The notes beneath the pieces are model-generated. The model was not told the DNA's origin, made no database searches, and was given only the letters and a program-made list of their open reading frames with translations. The position numbers and the translations under genes are program-made. DNA of 64,000 nucleotides from Streptomyces griseorubiginosus (GTDB taxonomy: Bacteria > Actinomycetota > Actinomycetes > Streptomycetales > Streptomycetaceae): NCBI RefSeq assembly GCF_001514195.1, contig NZ_KQ948745.1, positions 244,898-308,897 of the forward strand. The letters are read 5' to 3'. This document shows positions 26,193 to 35,487 of the stretch, one piece after another. Position 1 is the stretch's first letter. The number at the start of each line of letters is the position of its first letter.

Positions 26193-27773
26193 ATGAACGG
26201 TCTCGACTGGGCCGTGCTCATCGGCTATTTCGGTGTGATGGTGGCGATCGGCGTCTGGTCCCACAAACGCGTGGACGACGTCAGCGACTTCTTCACCGCC
26301 GGCGGCAAGATGCCGTGGTGGCTGTCCGGCATCTCGCACCACATGTCGGGCTACAGCGCGGTGATGTTCACCGGGTACGCGGGCATCGCCTACACCTACG
26401 GCGTCACCTCGTTCGTCACCTGGTCCTTCCCCATCGCACTCGGCATCGCCATCGGCTCGAAGCTGTTCGCGCCGCGGATCAACCGGCTGCGCTCCCGACT
26501 CCACGTGGCCTCCCCGCTGGAGTATCTGAAGAACCGCTACGACCTCAAGACCCAGCAGGCGCTCGCCTGGTCGGGCATGCTGCTGAAGATCGTGGACGTG
26601 GGCGCCAAGTGGGCCGCCATCGCGACCCTGTTGTCCGTCTTCACCGGCATCTCCCTCAACCAGGGCATCCTCATCACCGGCGGCATCACCGCCGTCTACT
26701 GCACGATCGGCGGTCTGTGGGCGGACGCGCTCACCGAGTTGGGCCAGTTCGTCATCCAACTCCTCGCCGGTGTCGCGATGTTCGTGGCCGTCGTCCTCAA
26801 ACTCAACGACAAGGGCATCGGCTTCTTCGGCGCCTGGGACGAGCCGGAGCTCCAGGGTCACGGGGAGCCGCTGGTCGGGCCGTACGGCACGGTCTTCCTG
26901 CTCGCCTTCCTCTTCATCAAGCTCTTCGAGTACAACGGCGGCATGCTCAACCAGGCCCAGCGGTACATGGCCACGGCCAACGCGCACCAGGCCGAGCGCT
27001 CGGCGCGGCTGTCCGCGATCCTGTGGCTGGTGTGGCCCGTGGTCCTGTTCTTCCCCATGTGGATGTCACCGCTGCTGGTCGAGTCGCAGAAGCCGGACGG
27101 CTCGGACTCCTACGGCCTGATGACCGAACAGCTGCTCCCGCACGGCCTGTTGGGCCTGGTCATCGTCGGTTTCTTCTCGCACACGATGGCCATGTGCTCC
27201 TCCGACGCCAACGCCATCGCGGCCGTCTTCACCCGGGACGCGGCGCCGGTGCTCTCCAAGCGGGCCCGGACCTGGGGGCAGCGCTCGGGCCTGATCGCGG
27301 CGCGGGTGACCACGGTGGTCTTCCTCGCCCTGTCGATGGCGGTGGCGACTCAGGTCAACTCCCCCGCCTTCAAGGACATCATCACGGTGGTCATCAAGTG
27401 GGTCGCCGGTCTGATGGGCCCGATCGCCATCCCAATGATGCTGGGCCTGCTCCGCCCGTTCCGCCGCTCGGGACCGACCGCCGCGCTCACCAGCTGGTCG
27501 ATGGGCCTGCTCGCCTTCTGGCTGGTCAACTACCCGATCAACTGGAACGTCGACGGCGGCGTCCCGCTCCAGTACCAGGTCTCGATCCCGCTGGCCGTCT
27601 CCCTGGCCCTCTACATCCTCATCGGCTTCATCAAGCCCGAGGACACCCCGGAGCGACTGGCGATCATCGAGAAGATCAACACGGACGGGGACGGTGACGG
27701 GGCGGCGGCCGCGGCCATCCCGGCTCCGGCGGGCGGGGTGGACGACGTGATCGGGACCGGCGTGAAGGACTGA
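26193..27773 (+). CDS. Sodium:solute symporter (SSS family)
   Basis: The 526-residue protein has about 13 membrane segments and SSS features: VSDFFTAGGKMPWWLSGISHHMSGYSAVMFTGYAGIAY, a conserved middle, and MAMCSSDANAIAAVFTRD. It should import a small solute with Na+. The ATG at 26193 follows GGAGGG. The C-terminal tail (about 490-526) is Asp/Gly/Ala-rich and cytoplasmic. Its place beside the SDR and a weak operator suggests uptake of the pathway substrate, which is an inference. Confidence 0.92.
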   Translation: MNGLDWAVLIGYFGVMVAIGVWSHKRVDDVSDFFTAGGKMPWWLSGISHHMSGYSAVMFTGYAGIAYTYGVTSFVTWSFPIALGIAIGSKLFAPRINRLRSRLHVASPLEYLKNRYDLKTQQALAWSGMLLKIVDVGAKWAAIATLLSVFTGISLNQGILITGGITAVYCTIGGLWADALTELGQFVIQLLAGVAMFVAVVLKLNDKGIGFFGAWDEPELQGHGEPLVGPYGTVFLLAFLFIKLFEYNGGMLNQAQRYMATANAHQAERSARLSAILWLVWPVVLFFPMWMSPLLVESQKPDGSDSYGLMTEQLLPHGLLGLVIVGFFSHTMAMCSSDANAIAAVFTRDAAPVLSKRARTWGQRSGLIAARVTTVVFLALSMAVATQVNSPAFKDIITVVIKWVAGLMGPIAIPMMLGLLRPFRRSGPTAALTSWSMGLLAFWLVNYPINWNVDGGVPLQYQVSIPLAVSLALYILIGFIKPEDTPERLAIIEKINTDGDGDGAAAAAIPAPAGGVDDVIGTGVKD

Positions 27774-27844
27774 GGTGCCGGTACGGCTGTCGCAGTCCTG
27801 AAGCCCCGGTCGAGGCGCCGCTGCACCGAGGTCCCGGTGCCGCT

Positions 27845-28963
27845 TCACGCCCTCGGGTAGCGGGCCAGCCACCCCGGGGACGCCCCCGACGGGCCGTGCA
27901 GGGCCGGGCCCTGGGTCATCTCCATCGCGAAGTCGTCGGCCAGCTCCAGCATCGTGGGACGGCCCTCCAGTTCGGCCAGCCAGGCCGGCGGGAGGGCCGT
28001 CTCGCCGTGCAGGGCGCCGAGCAGGCCGCCGGTGAGGGCACCGGCCGCGGCGGAGGGGCCGTCGTGGTTGACGGAGAGGCACAGACCGTGCCGTACGTCC
28101 TCCCCGACCAGCGCGCAGTACACGGCCGCCGACAGCAGCCCGTCCGCCGACCCGTCGGCGGCCAGCTCCTCCACCCGGGCCGGGGTGGGCATCCCCTGCC
28201 GTACGGCACCCAGCGCGTGCTGGAGCGCGTCCGACACGGGCTCGTGCCCGGGCCGCGCGGCCAGCAGCGCGAGCGCCCGCTGCACCGCCCCGTCCAGGCT
28301 GTCGCCGAGGGCGAGCGCGTGCACGATCACGGCGTACGCGCCCGCCGACAGATAGGCGACCGGATGACCGTGGGTCTGCGCCGCGCACTCCACCGCCAGC
28401 TGTACGACGAGCTGCGGCTCCCATCCGACGAGCAGCCCGAAGGGCGCGGACCGGGCGGTGGCCTCGGGCCCGAGTTCGCCCGGGTTCTTCGGGGACTCCA
28501 GCGTCCCCATGGTGTCGTCGCCGAACCCGATGAGCAGGGACCGGGTCGGGTCGCGGCGGGCGTACAGCCACTCCTCCCGGGCCAGCCAGCCGTCGTCCTT
28601 GCGCCGCTCGTCTGGCCCCCAGTCCCGTTGGGTGGCCGCCCAGCGCAGATACGCCCGGTGCAGGTCCGTGGGCGGATGCCAGGCACCGGTGTCCCGGCGC
28701 ACCTGGGCGCGTATCAGCCCGTCCACGGTGAAGAGGCTGAGCTGGGTCAGATGAGTGACGGCACCGCGCCGGCCGTAGCCGACCCCGAGGTCCACGAGCC
28801 CCTCGGCGCCGTACGTCTCGCGGATCTCGTCCAGCCCGAGCGCGTCGACGGGAGCGCCCAGCGCGTCACCGACGGCCACCCCGAGCACCGTGCCGCGCAC
28901 CCGGCTGCGAAAGTCCTGCTGCTCGGCACGCCCCCAGACGACGGCCCCGGCTGTCGCACCCAC
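27845..28963 (-). CDS. ADP-ribosylglycohydrolase family protein, altered metal motif
   Basis: The 372-residue protein has the DraG-like opening RVRGTVLGVAVGDALGAPVD and helical repeats ending NHDGPSAAAGALTGGLLGALHG. Active family members usually have TDDTQ near the front and a D-x-D-x-T/S motif near the end. Here the first reads THLTQ and the second HDGPS, so key magnesium ligands appear to be missing. It may be inactive, a binder, or a divergent hydrolase. The GTG at 28963 is chosen for GGGGAGG five bases upstream. Confidence 0.82.
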   Translation of the reverse strand: MGATAGAVVWGRAEQQDFRSRVRGTVLGVAVGDALGAPVDALGLDEIRETYGAEGLVDLGVGYGRRGAVTHLTQLSLFTVDGLIRAQVRRDTGAWHPPTDLHRAYLRWAATQRDWGPDERRKDDGWLAREEWLYARRDPTRSLLIGFGDDTMGTLESPKNPGELGPEATARSAPFGLLVGWEPQLVVQLAVECAAQTHGHPVAYLSAGAYAVIVHALALGDSLDGAVQRALALLAARPGHEPVSDALQHALGAVRQGMPTPARVEELAADGSADGLLSAAVYCALVGEDVRHGLCLSVNHDGPSAAAGALTGGLLGALHGETALPPAWLAELEGRPTMLELADDFAMEMTQGPALHGPSGASPGWLARYPRA

Positions 28964-29074
28964 CAAGACCTCCCCGTGGCAACCGTCCGTATGTACGACG
29001 CCCTGCACTGTAATCGACGGGGGGTGCGGGGTTGAGGGGGCGAGGGCGTATGCGAGGTATGCGCAGGGCGAGAT

Positions 29075-31636
29075 TCAGCCCGCGCCCCTGCGCACCCGGT
29101 CCCGTACCGCCCGTGCGTGCTCGTCGTCCGGGCTGAGCTCGCAGGCGCGGTCGGCGTCGGTGAGGGCCAGGTCCACGGAGCCGAGGGCGAGGTGGGATTC
29201 GGCCCGGCGGCACAGGGCCCAGGTGTAGGCGGGGTTGAGACGCAGGGCGCTGTCGAGGGCGGTGACGGCCTCCTCGTGGCGGCCGAGGGCGGCCAGGGCG
29301 GCGCCCCGGCTCGCGTGTGCGGAGGCGTAGTCCGGGTCGAGGGCGAGGACGTGGTCGTAGTCGCGGAGGGCCTCCTCGACCCGGCCGGCGTTGCGGAGGG
29401 CGTCGCCGCGTTCGCAGCGGCCCCAGGGCCAGTCGGGCTGGAGGGCCACGGCTCGATCCAGGTCGGCCAGTCGGCGGGCGGAATCGCCGAGGCCGCGCCA
29501 GACGCGGGCGCGGCGGACCAGGGCCCAGACGTAGTCGGGGTTCAGCTCCAGCGAGCGGTCCAGGTCGGCGCGCGCGGCCCGGAGGTCGCCCCGGGTCAGG
29601 TGGAGGGCGCCCCGGGAGGCCCAGGCGAAGTGGTGGGCGGGGTCCAGTGCGATGCCCCGGTCCAGATCCCGGAGCGCCGCGTCGTCGTGGCGCAGCGCCC
29701 GGTGGAACTCACCGCGCACCGAGTGGGCGGAGGGGCTGCCCGGTTCGAGGGCGAGGGCCCGGTCGAGGTCGCCGATCGCGGCCTCGTAGTCGTGGAGCTC
29801 CCCCCGGACGTAGGCGCGACCGCGGTGGGCACGGGCGAGGTCGGGGAGGGGGGCGGCGGGTCCGCCTCCGGGTGCGCTCGGGGTCTCCTCTCCGAGCGCC
29901 TCTCCCAGGTCGACGGCCAGGTCGTACTCGCGCAGGGCCTCCTCCAGTGCTCCGAGGCGGCGGAGGGCGGTGGCGCGTACCACTCGGGTGTGTACCTGGG
30001 CGGGTTCGTCGAGGTCGGCGTGGGACAGCAGTCGGGCGAGCGCCGTGGGCACGCCGCCCTCGGTGAGGGTGCGGGACAGTTCGCTCCCCCACCGGGACAC
30101 CGGCTGCGTGTCGCCGTCCCGGCCCGCGTCCAGCAGGACCCGTGCCCATCGGGCGGCGGTGGCGTCGTCGGTGCCGCAGGCGTCCGTGAAGTCCCGCAGC
30201 ACGTCGGGCAGGGCGTCCGGGTCCTGGGCGCACAGCAGGTGGTAGGACTCGGCGAGCCGCAGCTCCCGCCACCTCTCGTCCGCCCACCGGTCGAACTCCT
30301 CGCGGCCGGTTTCGTACTCCGCCCGCCATGCGCCGAACTTCCGTGCCAGGCGCCGGTGTTGCTCTGCCCAGCCGCGGGGTGAGCGGCTCCGCTGCATCCG
30401 CAGCATCGCCTCCCGGACCAGGTCGTGGTAGCGGAGCCGGTCGCCGCGGTCGACCACGAACGGCAGGGCCCGCAGCCAGGCGAAGAGCGCGTCGGCCTCC
30501 CGGTCGTCGCAGTCGACGGCCGCCCGGAACACGTCCAGGTCCAGCTGGCGGGGCAGCGCGCACGCCAGGGCCGCGGACCGCCGTACGGGATCCTGCTCCC
30601 ACCTCAGGAAGCGTTCCACGGCCGTGGCGCTGGGGTCGCCGATGTCGTCGGGGTCGGTGGGGCGTTGCTCGGCGAGGGTGGAGACGAGGACGGGCAGGCC
30701 GCCCGTGAGACGCAGGACCTCCTCGACGACCGGCTCGGCGACGACTCCCTTGGCCGCCAGCAGTCCCCGTGCCTCCGCTTCCGTGAACGGCCCGAGCGGG
30801 ACGTCGGTCATGAAGTCGGCGAAGGCACCCCAGCGGGCGGTGTCGAAGGGGCGTTGGCCGGCCGTCACCACGACGACGGTCGCCGGAAGGGTGCCGTGGC
30901 GGTCGCCGGTCATCGTCTCGTGCAGCCAGCCGTCGAGGAACGGGCCGGTGCGCTCGTAGGTGTCGAAGAAGAGGACGATCCAGGGGGCGGTGGCCGCCGC
31001 GTCGGTGAGTTCCCTCAGCAGGACCGGGGTGAGCACCCGCTCGGGGTGCAGGACCAGCTGGACGTCCTCCTGGGTGCGCAGTCGAGCGCTGAGTCCGGCC
31101 CGCAACCGGTCGGCGCCCTGCGCCAGTTGCCCCGCGTCCAGGACACCGGCGAAGGCTCCCACGCCCGGCACCATCCCCAGCCCGACCAGGCCTGCCCGCG
31201 CGACGGCCAGACTGCCCGCGGACGGGCCTCCGTCCTCCGTGTCGAGCGTGGCGAGGGCGGCCGCCTCCGCCTCGTGCCGGCGCTCCCGGTGCGCGGCGAG
31301 GAGGCGGTCGAGTTCCTTGAAACGGGCTCCCTGGGCGCCGAGTTGGCGGATGATCGCGGCCATCGCCTCCGGCAGACTGTCGACACTCTCATCGACGTAG
31401 GCCGTCAACGCACCTTTCTCCCGTGCGAGTTGCTCCAGCTCCCTGACGAGAAAGGTCTTCCCGACACCGGCGTTGCCGTGCACGTGGAAGAGGAAGCGGT
31501 GCCGCTCGTCCTCGGGCGGAAGGTCGAAGTTGGTCCGAAATGCGGCCCGTTCACCACCCCGCCCGACGAACCCGGCCCGCCTGCGCTGGGCGATCAGCTC
31601 CTGCATCGACACCCGTGCCCTGGTCATGTCGGCCAT
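29075..31636 (-). CDS. P-loop (STAND-like) ATPase with C-terminal TPR repeats
   Basis: The 853-residue protein has Walker A GNAGVGKT at about 54-61, a Walker B-like IVLFFDTYERTG near 225, and a sensor-type VVVVTAGQRP. From about 520 to the end there are about 8-9 tetratricopeptide repeats (for example AHASRGAALAALGRHEEAV). This is the layout of STAND signalling ATPases: a nucleotide switch plus a repeat sensor. No effector domain is fused at the N-terminus. No clear ribosome site precedes the ATG; ATG 31627 is an alternative. The adjacent ADP-ribosylglycohydrolase homologue could be a partner, but they may be independent. Confidence 0.85.
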   Translation of the reverse strand: MADMTRARVSMQELIAQRRRAGFVGRGGERAAFRTNFDLPPEDERHRFLFHVHGNAGVGKTFLVRELEQLAREKGALTAYVDESVDSLPEAMAAIIRQLGAQGARFKELDRLLAAHRERRHEAEAAALATLDTEDGGPSAGSLAVARAGLVGLGMVPGVGAFAGVLDAGQLAQGADRLRAGLSARLRTQEDVQLVLHPERVLTPVLLRELTDAAATAPWIVLFFDTYERTGPFLDGWLHETMTGDRHGTLPATVVVVTAGQRPFDTARWGAFADFMTDVPLGPFTEAEARGLLAAKGVVAEPVVEEVLRLTGGLPVLVSTLAEQRPTDPDDIGDPSATAVERFLRWEQDPVRRSAALACALPRQLDLDVFRAAVDCDDREADALFAWLRALPFVVDRGDRLRYHDLVREAMLRMQRSRSPRGWAEQHRRLARKFGAWRAEYETGREEFDRWADERWRELRLAESYHLLCAQDPDALPDVLRDFTDACGTDDATAARWARVLLDAGRDGDTQPVSRWGSELSRTLTEGGVPTALARLLSHADLDEPAQVHTRVVRATALRRLGALEEALREYDLAVDLGEALGEETPSAPGGGPAAPLPDLARAHRGRAYVRGELHDYEAAIGDLDRALALEPGSPSAHSVRGEFHRALRHDDAALRDLDRGIALDPAHHFAWASRGALHLTRGDLRAARADLDRSLELNPDYVWALVRRARVWRGLGDSARRLADLDRAVALQPDWPWGRCERGDALRNAGRVEEALRDYDHVLALDPDYASAHASRGAALAALGRHEEAVTALDSALRLNPAYTWALCRRAESHLALGSVDLALTDADRACELSPDDEHARAVRDRVRRGAG

Positions 31637-31687
31637 TCTGGCCCACGTTGTGGATCACACCGACGGCCTACGGGGAAGATGGCCCCC

Positions 31688-32194
31688 ATGGCATCGACAC
31701 CCCCACGCACCCCCCGCACCGCACTCCACCTCTCCGCCGCCCTCCTCACCGCGAGCGTCGCGCTGTACATAGCGCTCGTCTCGTTCGGGAACATCACGGA
31801 CTTCGGGACGAATCAGGCGTTCGTGCAGCACGTTCTCGCGATGGACACGACGTTCAAGGACGACGATCTGATGTGGAGAGCCGTCACCAGCAAGGGACTT
31901 CAGAACACCGCGTATGTCGCGATCATCGTCTGGGAGACGCTCGCCGCGCTCGTGCTGATCTACGGCACGTATCTGTGGGTGCGCCGGGACGACCAGGCCG
32001 CCCGGCGGTTCTCCACCTACGGGCTGCTCATGCTGATGGTGCTGTTCGGCGCCGGGTTCATCGCGATCGGCGGCGAGTGGTTCTCCATGTGGCAGTCGGA
32101 CACCTGGAACGGACTGGACGCGGCCCTGCGGGTCTTCGTGTTCAGCGGAATCACGCTACTGGTGGTCAACCTGCCCGACCGCAGCGCTAGTTGA
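31688..32194 (+). CDS. DUF2165 small membrane protein
   Basis: The 168-residue protein has four hydrophobic segments and the DUF2165 features VSFGNITDFGTNQAFVQHVLAMD and GGEWFSMWQS. Function is unknown. GGGGAAG stands nine bases before ATG 31688; an ATG at 31679 lies on top of that site. It overlaps the 3' end of the convergent gene at 32187 by 8 bp. Confidence 0.88.
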   Translation: MASTPPRTPRTALHLSAALLTASVALYIALVSFGNITDFGTNQAFVQHVLAMDTTFKDDDLMWRAVTSKGLQNTAYVAIIVWETLAALVLIYGTYLWVRRDDQAARRFSTYGLLMLMVLFGAGFIAIGGEWFSMWQSDTWNGLDAALRVFVFSGITLLVVNLPDRSAS

Positions 32195-32747
32195 CGACGA
32201 CGACCTTCGTCCCCGTCTCGCCGAACGTCCACAGGGCCGAGCCGTCCGCCGTCTTCATGCGGATGCCCCCGGTCTGTGCTCCGTCGGCCGGCGGGGGCGA
32301 GGAGCCGTCCACCGCGTTGGAGAAGGCGACGTTGACGCCGTTCACCATGGTGAAGTAGACGATGTGCTCGATCCGTACGCCGTCCGAACCGGTCCTCGGT
32401 TCACCCCGGCGCAGCGAGACGGAGTAGGTGCCGGGGGCCGGGTCGACGGTCCCCGGCCACACCGCGAACGAGCGCCGGGCCGCGTCGCTCGCGTCGACCA
32501 GCCACACCCGCTTCTCGCCCAGCGAGTAGACGATCCGGCGGCCGGTGCCGGAGGCGTCCGGGACCGCGGTCGCGGTCGGCTCGGGCCGGGCGGACGGGCT
32601 CGGGGACGCCGACACACTCGGCCTGCTGGTGAGGGCCACGCTCGGCTTGGTTCCCTTGTCGGCCTGTACGGCCAGGACGACGACAGCGGCGACCGCCCCC
32701 ACGGTCAGACCCGTCACCCAGACCTTCGGGGCTGGCACGGCACGCAT
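32187..32747 (-). CDS. Membrane-anchored protein with a degenerate L,D-transpeptidase (YkuD)-like domain
   Basis: The 186-residue protein has an N-terminal hydrophobic segment (about 8-28), a Ser/Pro linker (about 35-65) and a C-terminal domain with YkuD-like order: VYSLGEKRVWLVDASDA, PAPGTYSV, then GGIRMKTADGSALWTFGETGTKVVVV. In active enzymes the last stretch is SHGCIRM; here the catalytic Cys is replaced (TGGIRM) and the His is absent. It is probably inactive as a transpeptidase and may act as a binding module. It lies 70 bp upstream of the fbiC 3' end on the same strand. Confidence 0.72.
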   Translation of the reverse strand: MRAVPAPKVWVTGLTVGAVAAVVVLAVQADKGTKPSVALTSRPSVSASPSPSARPEPTATAVPDASGTGRRIVYSLGEKRVWLVDASDAARRSFAVWPGTVDPAPGTYSVSLRRGEPRTGSDGVRIEHIVYFTMVNGVNVAFSNAVDGSSPPPADGAQTGGIRMKTADGSALWTFGETGTKVVVVN

Positions 32748-32763
32748 CTCCTCGGCTAAGGAT

Positions 32764-32778
32764 CCCCGTCGAACGGGG
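32764..32778. terminator. Small hairpin after fbiC
   Basis: CCCCGT-CGA-ACGGGG forms a short stem 39-53 bp beyond the fbiC stop, in the gap before the YkuD-like gene. It has no T tract and is only a weak terminator candidate. Confidence 0.35.
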
Positions 32779-32816
32779 GTCGGATCATCGTACCGGCCCC
32801 CGGCCGACTCCCTTTC

Positions 32817-35429
32817 TCAGTCCAGCACCGGCAGGAGTTCCGGCAGGTGGCCGTCGGAGGCCTGGGCCGCCTTCTGCCGCTCCTCGGACACCTGGCCGTA
32901 GAGGGTGGTGCGGGGACGTGCGGGACGTCCGGCCGCGTCCGCGACCGCGATCAGGTCCTTGACCGACTTGTACGAGCCGTACGACGAGCCCGCCATCCGG
33001 GAGATCGTCTCCTCCATCAGGGTGCCGCCGAGGTCGTTGGCGCCGGAGCGGAGCATCTCCGCCGCGCCCTCGGTGCCGAGCTTGACCCAGCTGGTCTGGA
33101 TGTTGGGGATGTGGGGGTGCAGGAGCAGACGGGCCATCGCGGTGACGGCCCGGTTGTCGCGCATCGTGGGACCGGGGCGGGCGATCCCGGCCAGGTAGAC
33201 GGGGGCGTTGGTGTGGATGAAGGGCAGGGTGACGAACTCCGTGAAGCCGCCGGTGCGTTGCTGGATGGCGGCCAGGGTGCGCAGGTGGCCCAGCCAGTGG
33301 CGGGGCTGGTCGACATGGCCGTACATCATCGTCGAGGAGGAGCGGATGCCGACCTGGTGCGCGGTCTCGATCACCTCGATCCAGGTCGCCGTGGGCAGCT
33401 TGCCCTTGGTGAGGATCCAGCGGACCTCGTCGTCGAGGATCTCGGCGGCGGTGCCGGGTATGGAGTCCAGGCCGGCCTCCTTCGCCGCGGTCAGCCACTC
33501 GCGGATCGACAGTCCGGTGCGGGTGGCGCCGTTGACGACCTCCATCGGGGAGAAGGCGTGCACGTGCATGCCGGGGACGCGTTCCTTGACGGCCTTGGCG
33601 ATGTCGAAGTAGGCGGTGCCGGGCAGGTCGGGGTGGATGCCGCCCTGCATGCACACCTCCACCGCGCCCACCTCCCAGGCCTGCTGGGCACGGTCGGCGA
33701 CCTGTTCCAGGGAGAGGGTGTAGGCGTCGGCGTCGGTGCGGCGCTGGGCGAAGGCGCAGAAACGGCAGCCGGTGTAGCAGACGTTGGTGAAGTTGATGTT
33801 CCGGGTCACGATGTACGTGACGTCGTCCCCGACCACCGACTTGCGTACGTCGTCGGCGATCCGGGTCAGCGCGTCCAGGGCGGGGCCGTCCGCGTGCAGC
33901 AGGGCGAGGGCCTCGGCGTCGGTGAGCTTGGTGGGGTCGTCGGCCGCTGTCCGCAGCGCGTCCCGGACATCGGTGTCGATGCGCTCGGGGACCATGCCGG
34001 GGGCGGCGGCCTCGCGCAGGGCGCCCCAGTCGCCGTAGACCTCGTCGAAGTCGTCGCGGCGGTCCGACGTACGGCCCTCGGTGTCGATCGTGGCGTGCAG
34101 GTCCGTGCGGCCGGAGGGGACGAAGACCTCCTCCGGCTCCTGCCACGGCAGCCCTTGCGGGAGGGTGTCGGGGCGGGCGAGGCCGGTGGCGGGGTCGGCG
34201 AGGGCCGCCACGTGCGGGCGCAGCCTCGGATCCAGCCACGGTTCGCCGCGCTGCACGAACTCCGGGTAGACGCACAGCCGTTCACGCAGCTCGAAGCCGG
34301 CCGCGCGGGAGCGCTCGGTGAGTTCCTCGATCTGCGGCCAGGGGCGTTCGGGGTTGACGTGGTCGATGGTGAGCGGGCTGACGCCGCCCCAGTCGTCGAT
34401 GCCCGCCGCGAGCAGCCGTTCGTACTCGCCCTCGACCAGGTTCGGCGGGGCCTGGATGTTGGCCGCCGGGCCCATGATCAGACGGGCGACGGCGACCGCG
34501 GCGACGAGTTCGTCCAGCTCCGCGTCCGGCATGCCGCGCATCGCGGTGTCCGGCTTGGCGCGGAAGTTCTGGATGATCAGCTCCTGGACGCTGTGGTACG
34601 AGCGCGCCACGCGCCGCAGCGCGAACAGGGACTCGGCGCGCTCCTCGTAGTTCTCCCCGATCCCGATGAGGATCCCGGAGGTGAAGGGGACGGAGGAGCG
34701 GCCCGCGTCCTCCAGGACGCGCAGCCGCACGGCCGGTTCCTTGTCCGGGGAGCCGTAGTGCGGGCCGCCGGGCTCGGACCACAGCCGGGTCGCCGTCGTC
34801 TCCAGCATCATGCCCATCGACGGCGCGACCGGCTTGAGCCGCTGGAAGTCCGTCCAGGACAGCACGCCGGGGTTGAGGTGGGGCAGGAGTCCGGTCTCTT
34901 CCAGGATGCGGATGGAGATGGCCCGGACGTAGGCGATGGTGTCGTCGTAGCCGTGCGCGTCCAGCCACTCGCGCGCTTCCGGCCAGCGGTCCTCGGGCTT
35001 GTCGCCCAGGGTGATCAGGGCTTCCTTGCAGCCCAGCGCGGCACCCTTGCGGGCGATGTCCAGGACCTCGTCCGGGGACATGAACATGCCGTGACCGGCC
35101 CGGCGGAGCTTGCCGGGCACGGTCACGAAGGTGCAGTAGTGGCACTTGTCCCGGCACAGCCGGGTCAGCGGGATGAAGACGCTCTTCGAGTAGGTGATGA
35201 CACCGGGGCGGCCGGCCTGTTCGAGTCCGGCGTCCCGCACCCGGGCCGCGGACGCGGTGAGGTCGGTGAGGGCCTCGCCGCGCGCTTGCAGCAGGACCGC
35301 TGCCTCGCTCACGTCGAGGGCGACGCCGTCCCGGGCCCGTTTGAGGGCGCGACGCATGGAGTTCTCGGTGGGGCCGGTTCCGCTGGGGCGGTCGGTGGGG
35401 CCGGTTCCGGAGGTCGCGGAGGTCGTCAT
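32817..35429 (-). CDS. fbiC: FO synthase (7,8-didemethyl-8-hydroxy-5-deazariboflavin synthase), CofG-CofH fusion
   Basis: The 870-residue protein joins two radical SAM domains. The CofG-like half has Cys92, Cys96 and Cys99 in RLCRDKCHYCTF, and the CofH-like half has Cys551, Cys555 and Cys558 in CYTGCRFCAF. Each triad should bind a [4Fe-4S] cluster. The enzyme makes FO, the deazaflavin chromophore of F420, from tyrosine and 5-amino-6-ribitylamino-uracil. The fusion is typical of actinobacteria. At least two LLM F420-type enzymes and one DDN-like protein are encoded within 17 kb, so supply and use of F420 are linked on the map. Confidence 0.97.
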   Translation of the reverse strand: MTTSATSGTGPTDRPSGTGPTENSMRRALKRARDGVALDVSEAAVLLQARGEALTDLTASAARVRDAGLEQAGRPGVITYSKSVFIPLTRLCRDKCHYCTFVTVPGKLRRAGHGMFMSPDEVLDIARKGAALGCKEALITLGDKPEDRWPEAREWLDAHGYDDTIAYVRAISIRILEETGLLPHLNPGVLSWTDFQRLKPVAPSMGMMLETTATRLWSEPGGPHYGSPDKEPAVRLRVLEDAGRSSVPFTSGILIGIGENYEERAESLFALRRVARSYHSVQELIIQNFRAKPDTAMRGMPDAELDELVAAVAVARLIMGPAANIQAPPNLVEGEYERLLAAGIDDWGGVSPLTIDHVNPERPWPQIEELTERSRAAGFELRERLCVYPEFVQRGEPWLDPRLRPHVAALADPATGLARPDTLPQGLPWQEPEEVFVPSGRTDLHATIDTEGRTSDRRDDFDEVYGDWGALREAAAPGMVPERIDTDVRDALRTAADDPTKLTDAEALALLHADGPALDALTRIADDVRKSVVGDDVTYIVTRNINFTNVCYTGCRFCAFAQRRTDADAYTLSLEQVADRAQQAWEVGAVEVCMQGGIHPDLPGTAYFDIAKAVKERVPGMHVHAFSPMEVVNGATRTGLSIREWLTAAKEAGLDSIPGTAAEILDDEVRWILTKGKLPTATWIEVIETAHQVGIRSSSTMMYGHVDQPRHWLGHLRTLAAIQQRTGGFTEFVTLPFIHTNAPVYLAGIARPGPTMRDNRAVTAMARLLLHPHIPNIQTSWVKLGTEGAAEMLRSGANDLGGTLMEETISRMAGSSYGSYKSVKDLIAVADAAGRPARPRTTLYGQVSEERQKAAQASDGHLPELLPVLD

Positions 35430-35487
35430 CCTTCGAGCATACGAGCGGTGTGATCAGGGCAGAGGGGCTGCCTTGAGGTGGGCGACG

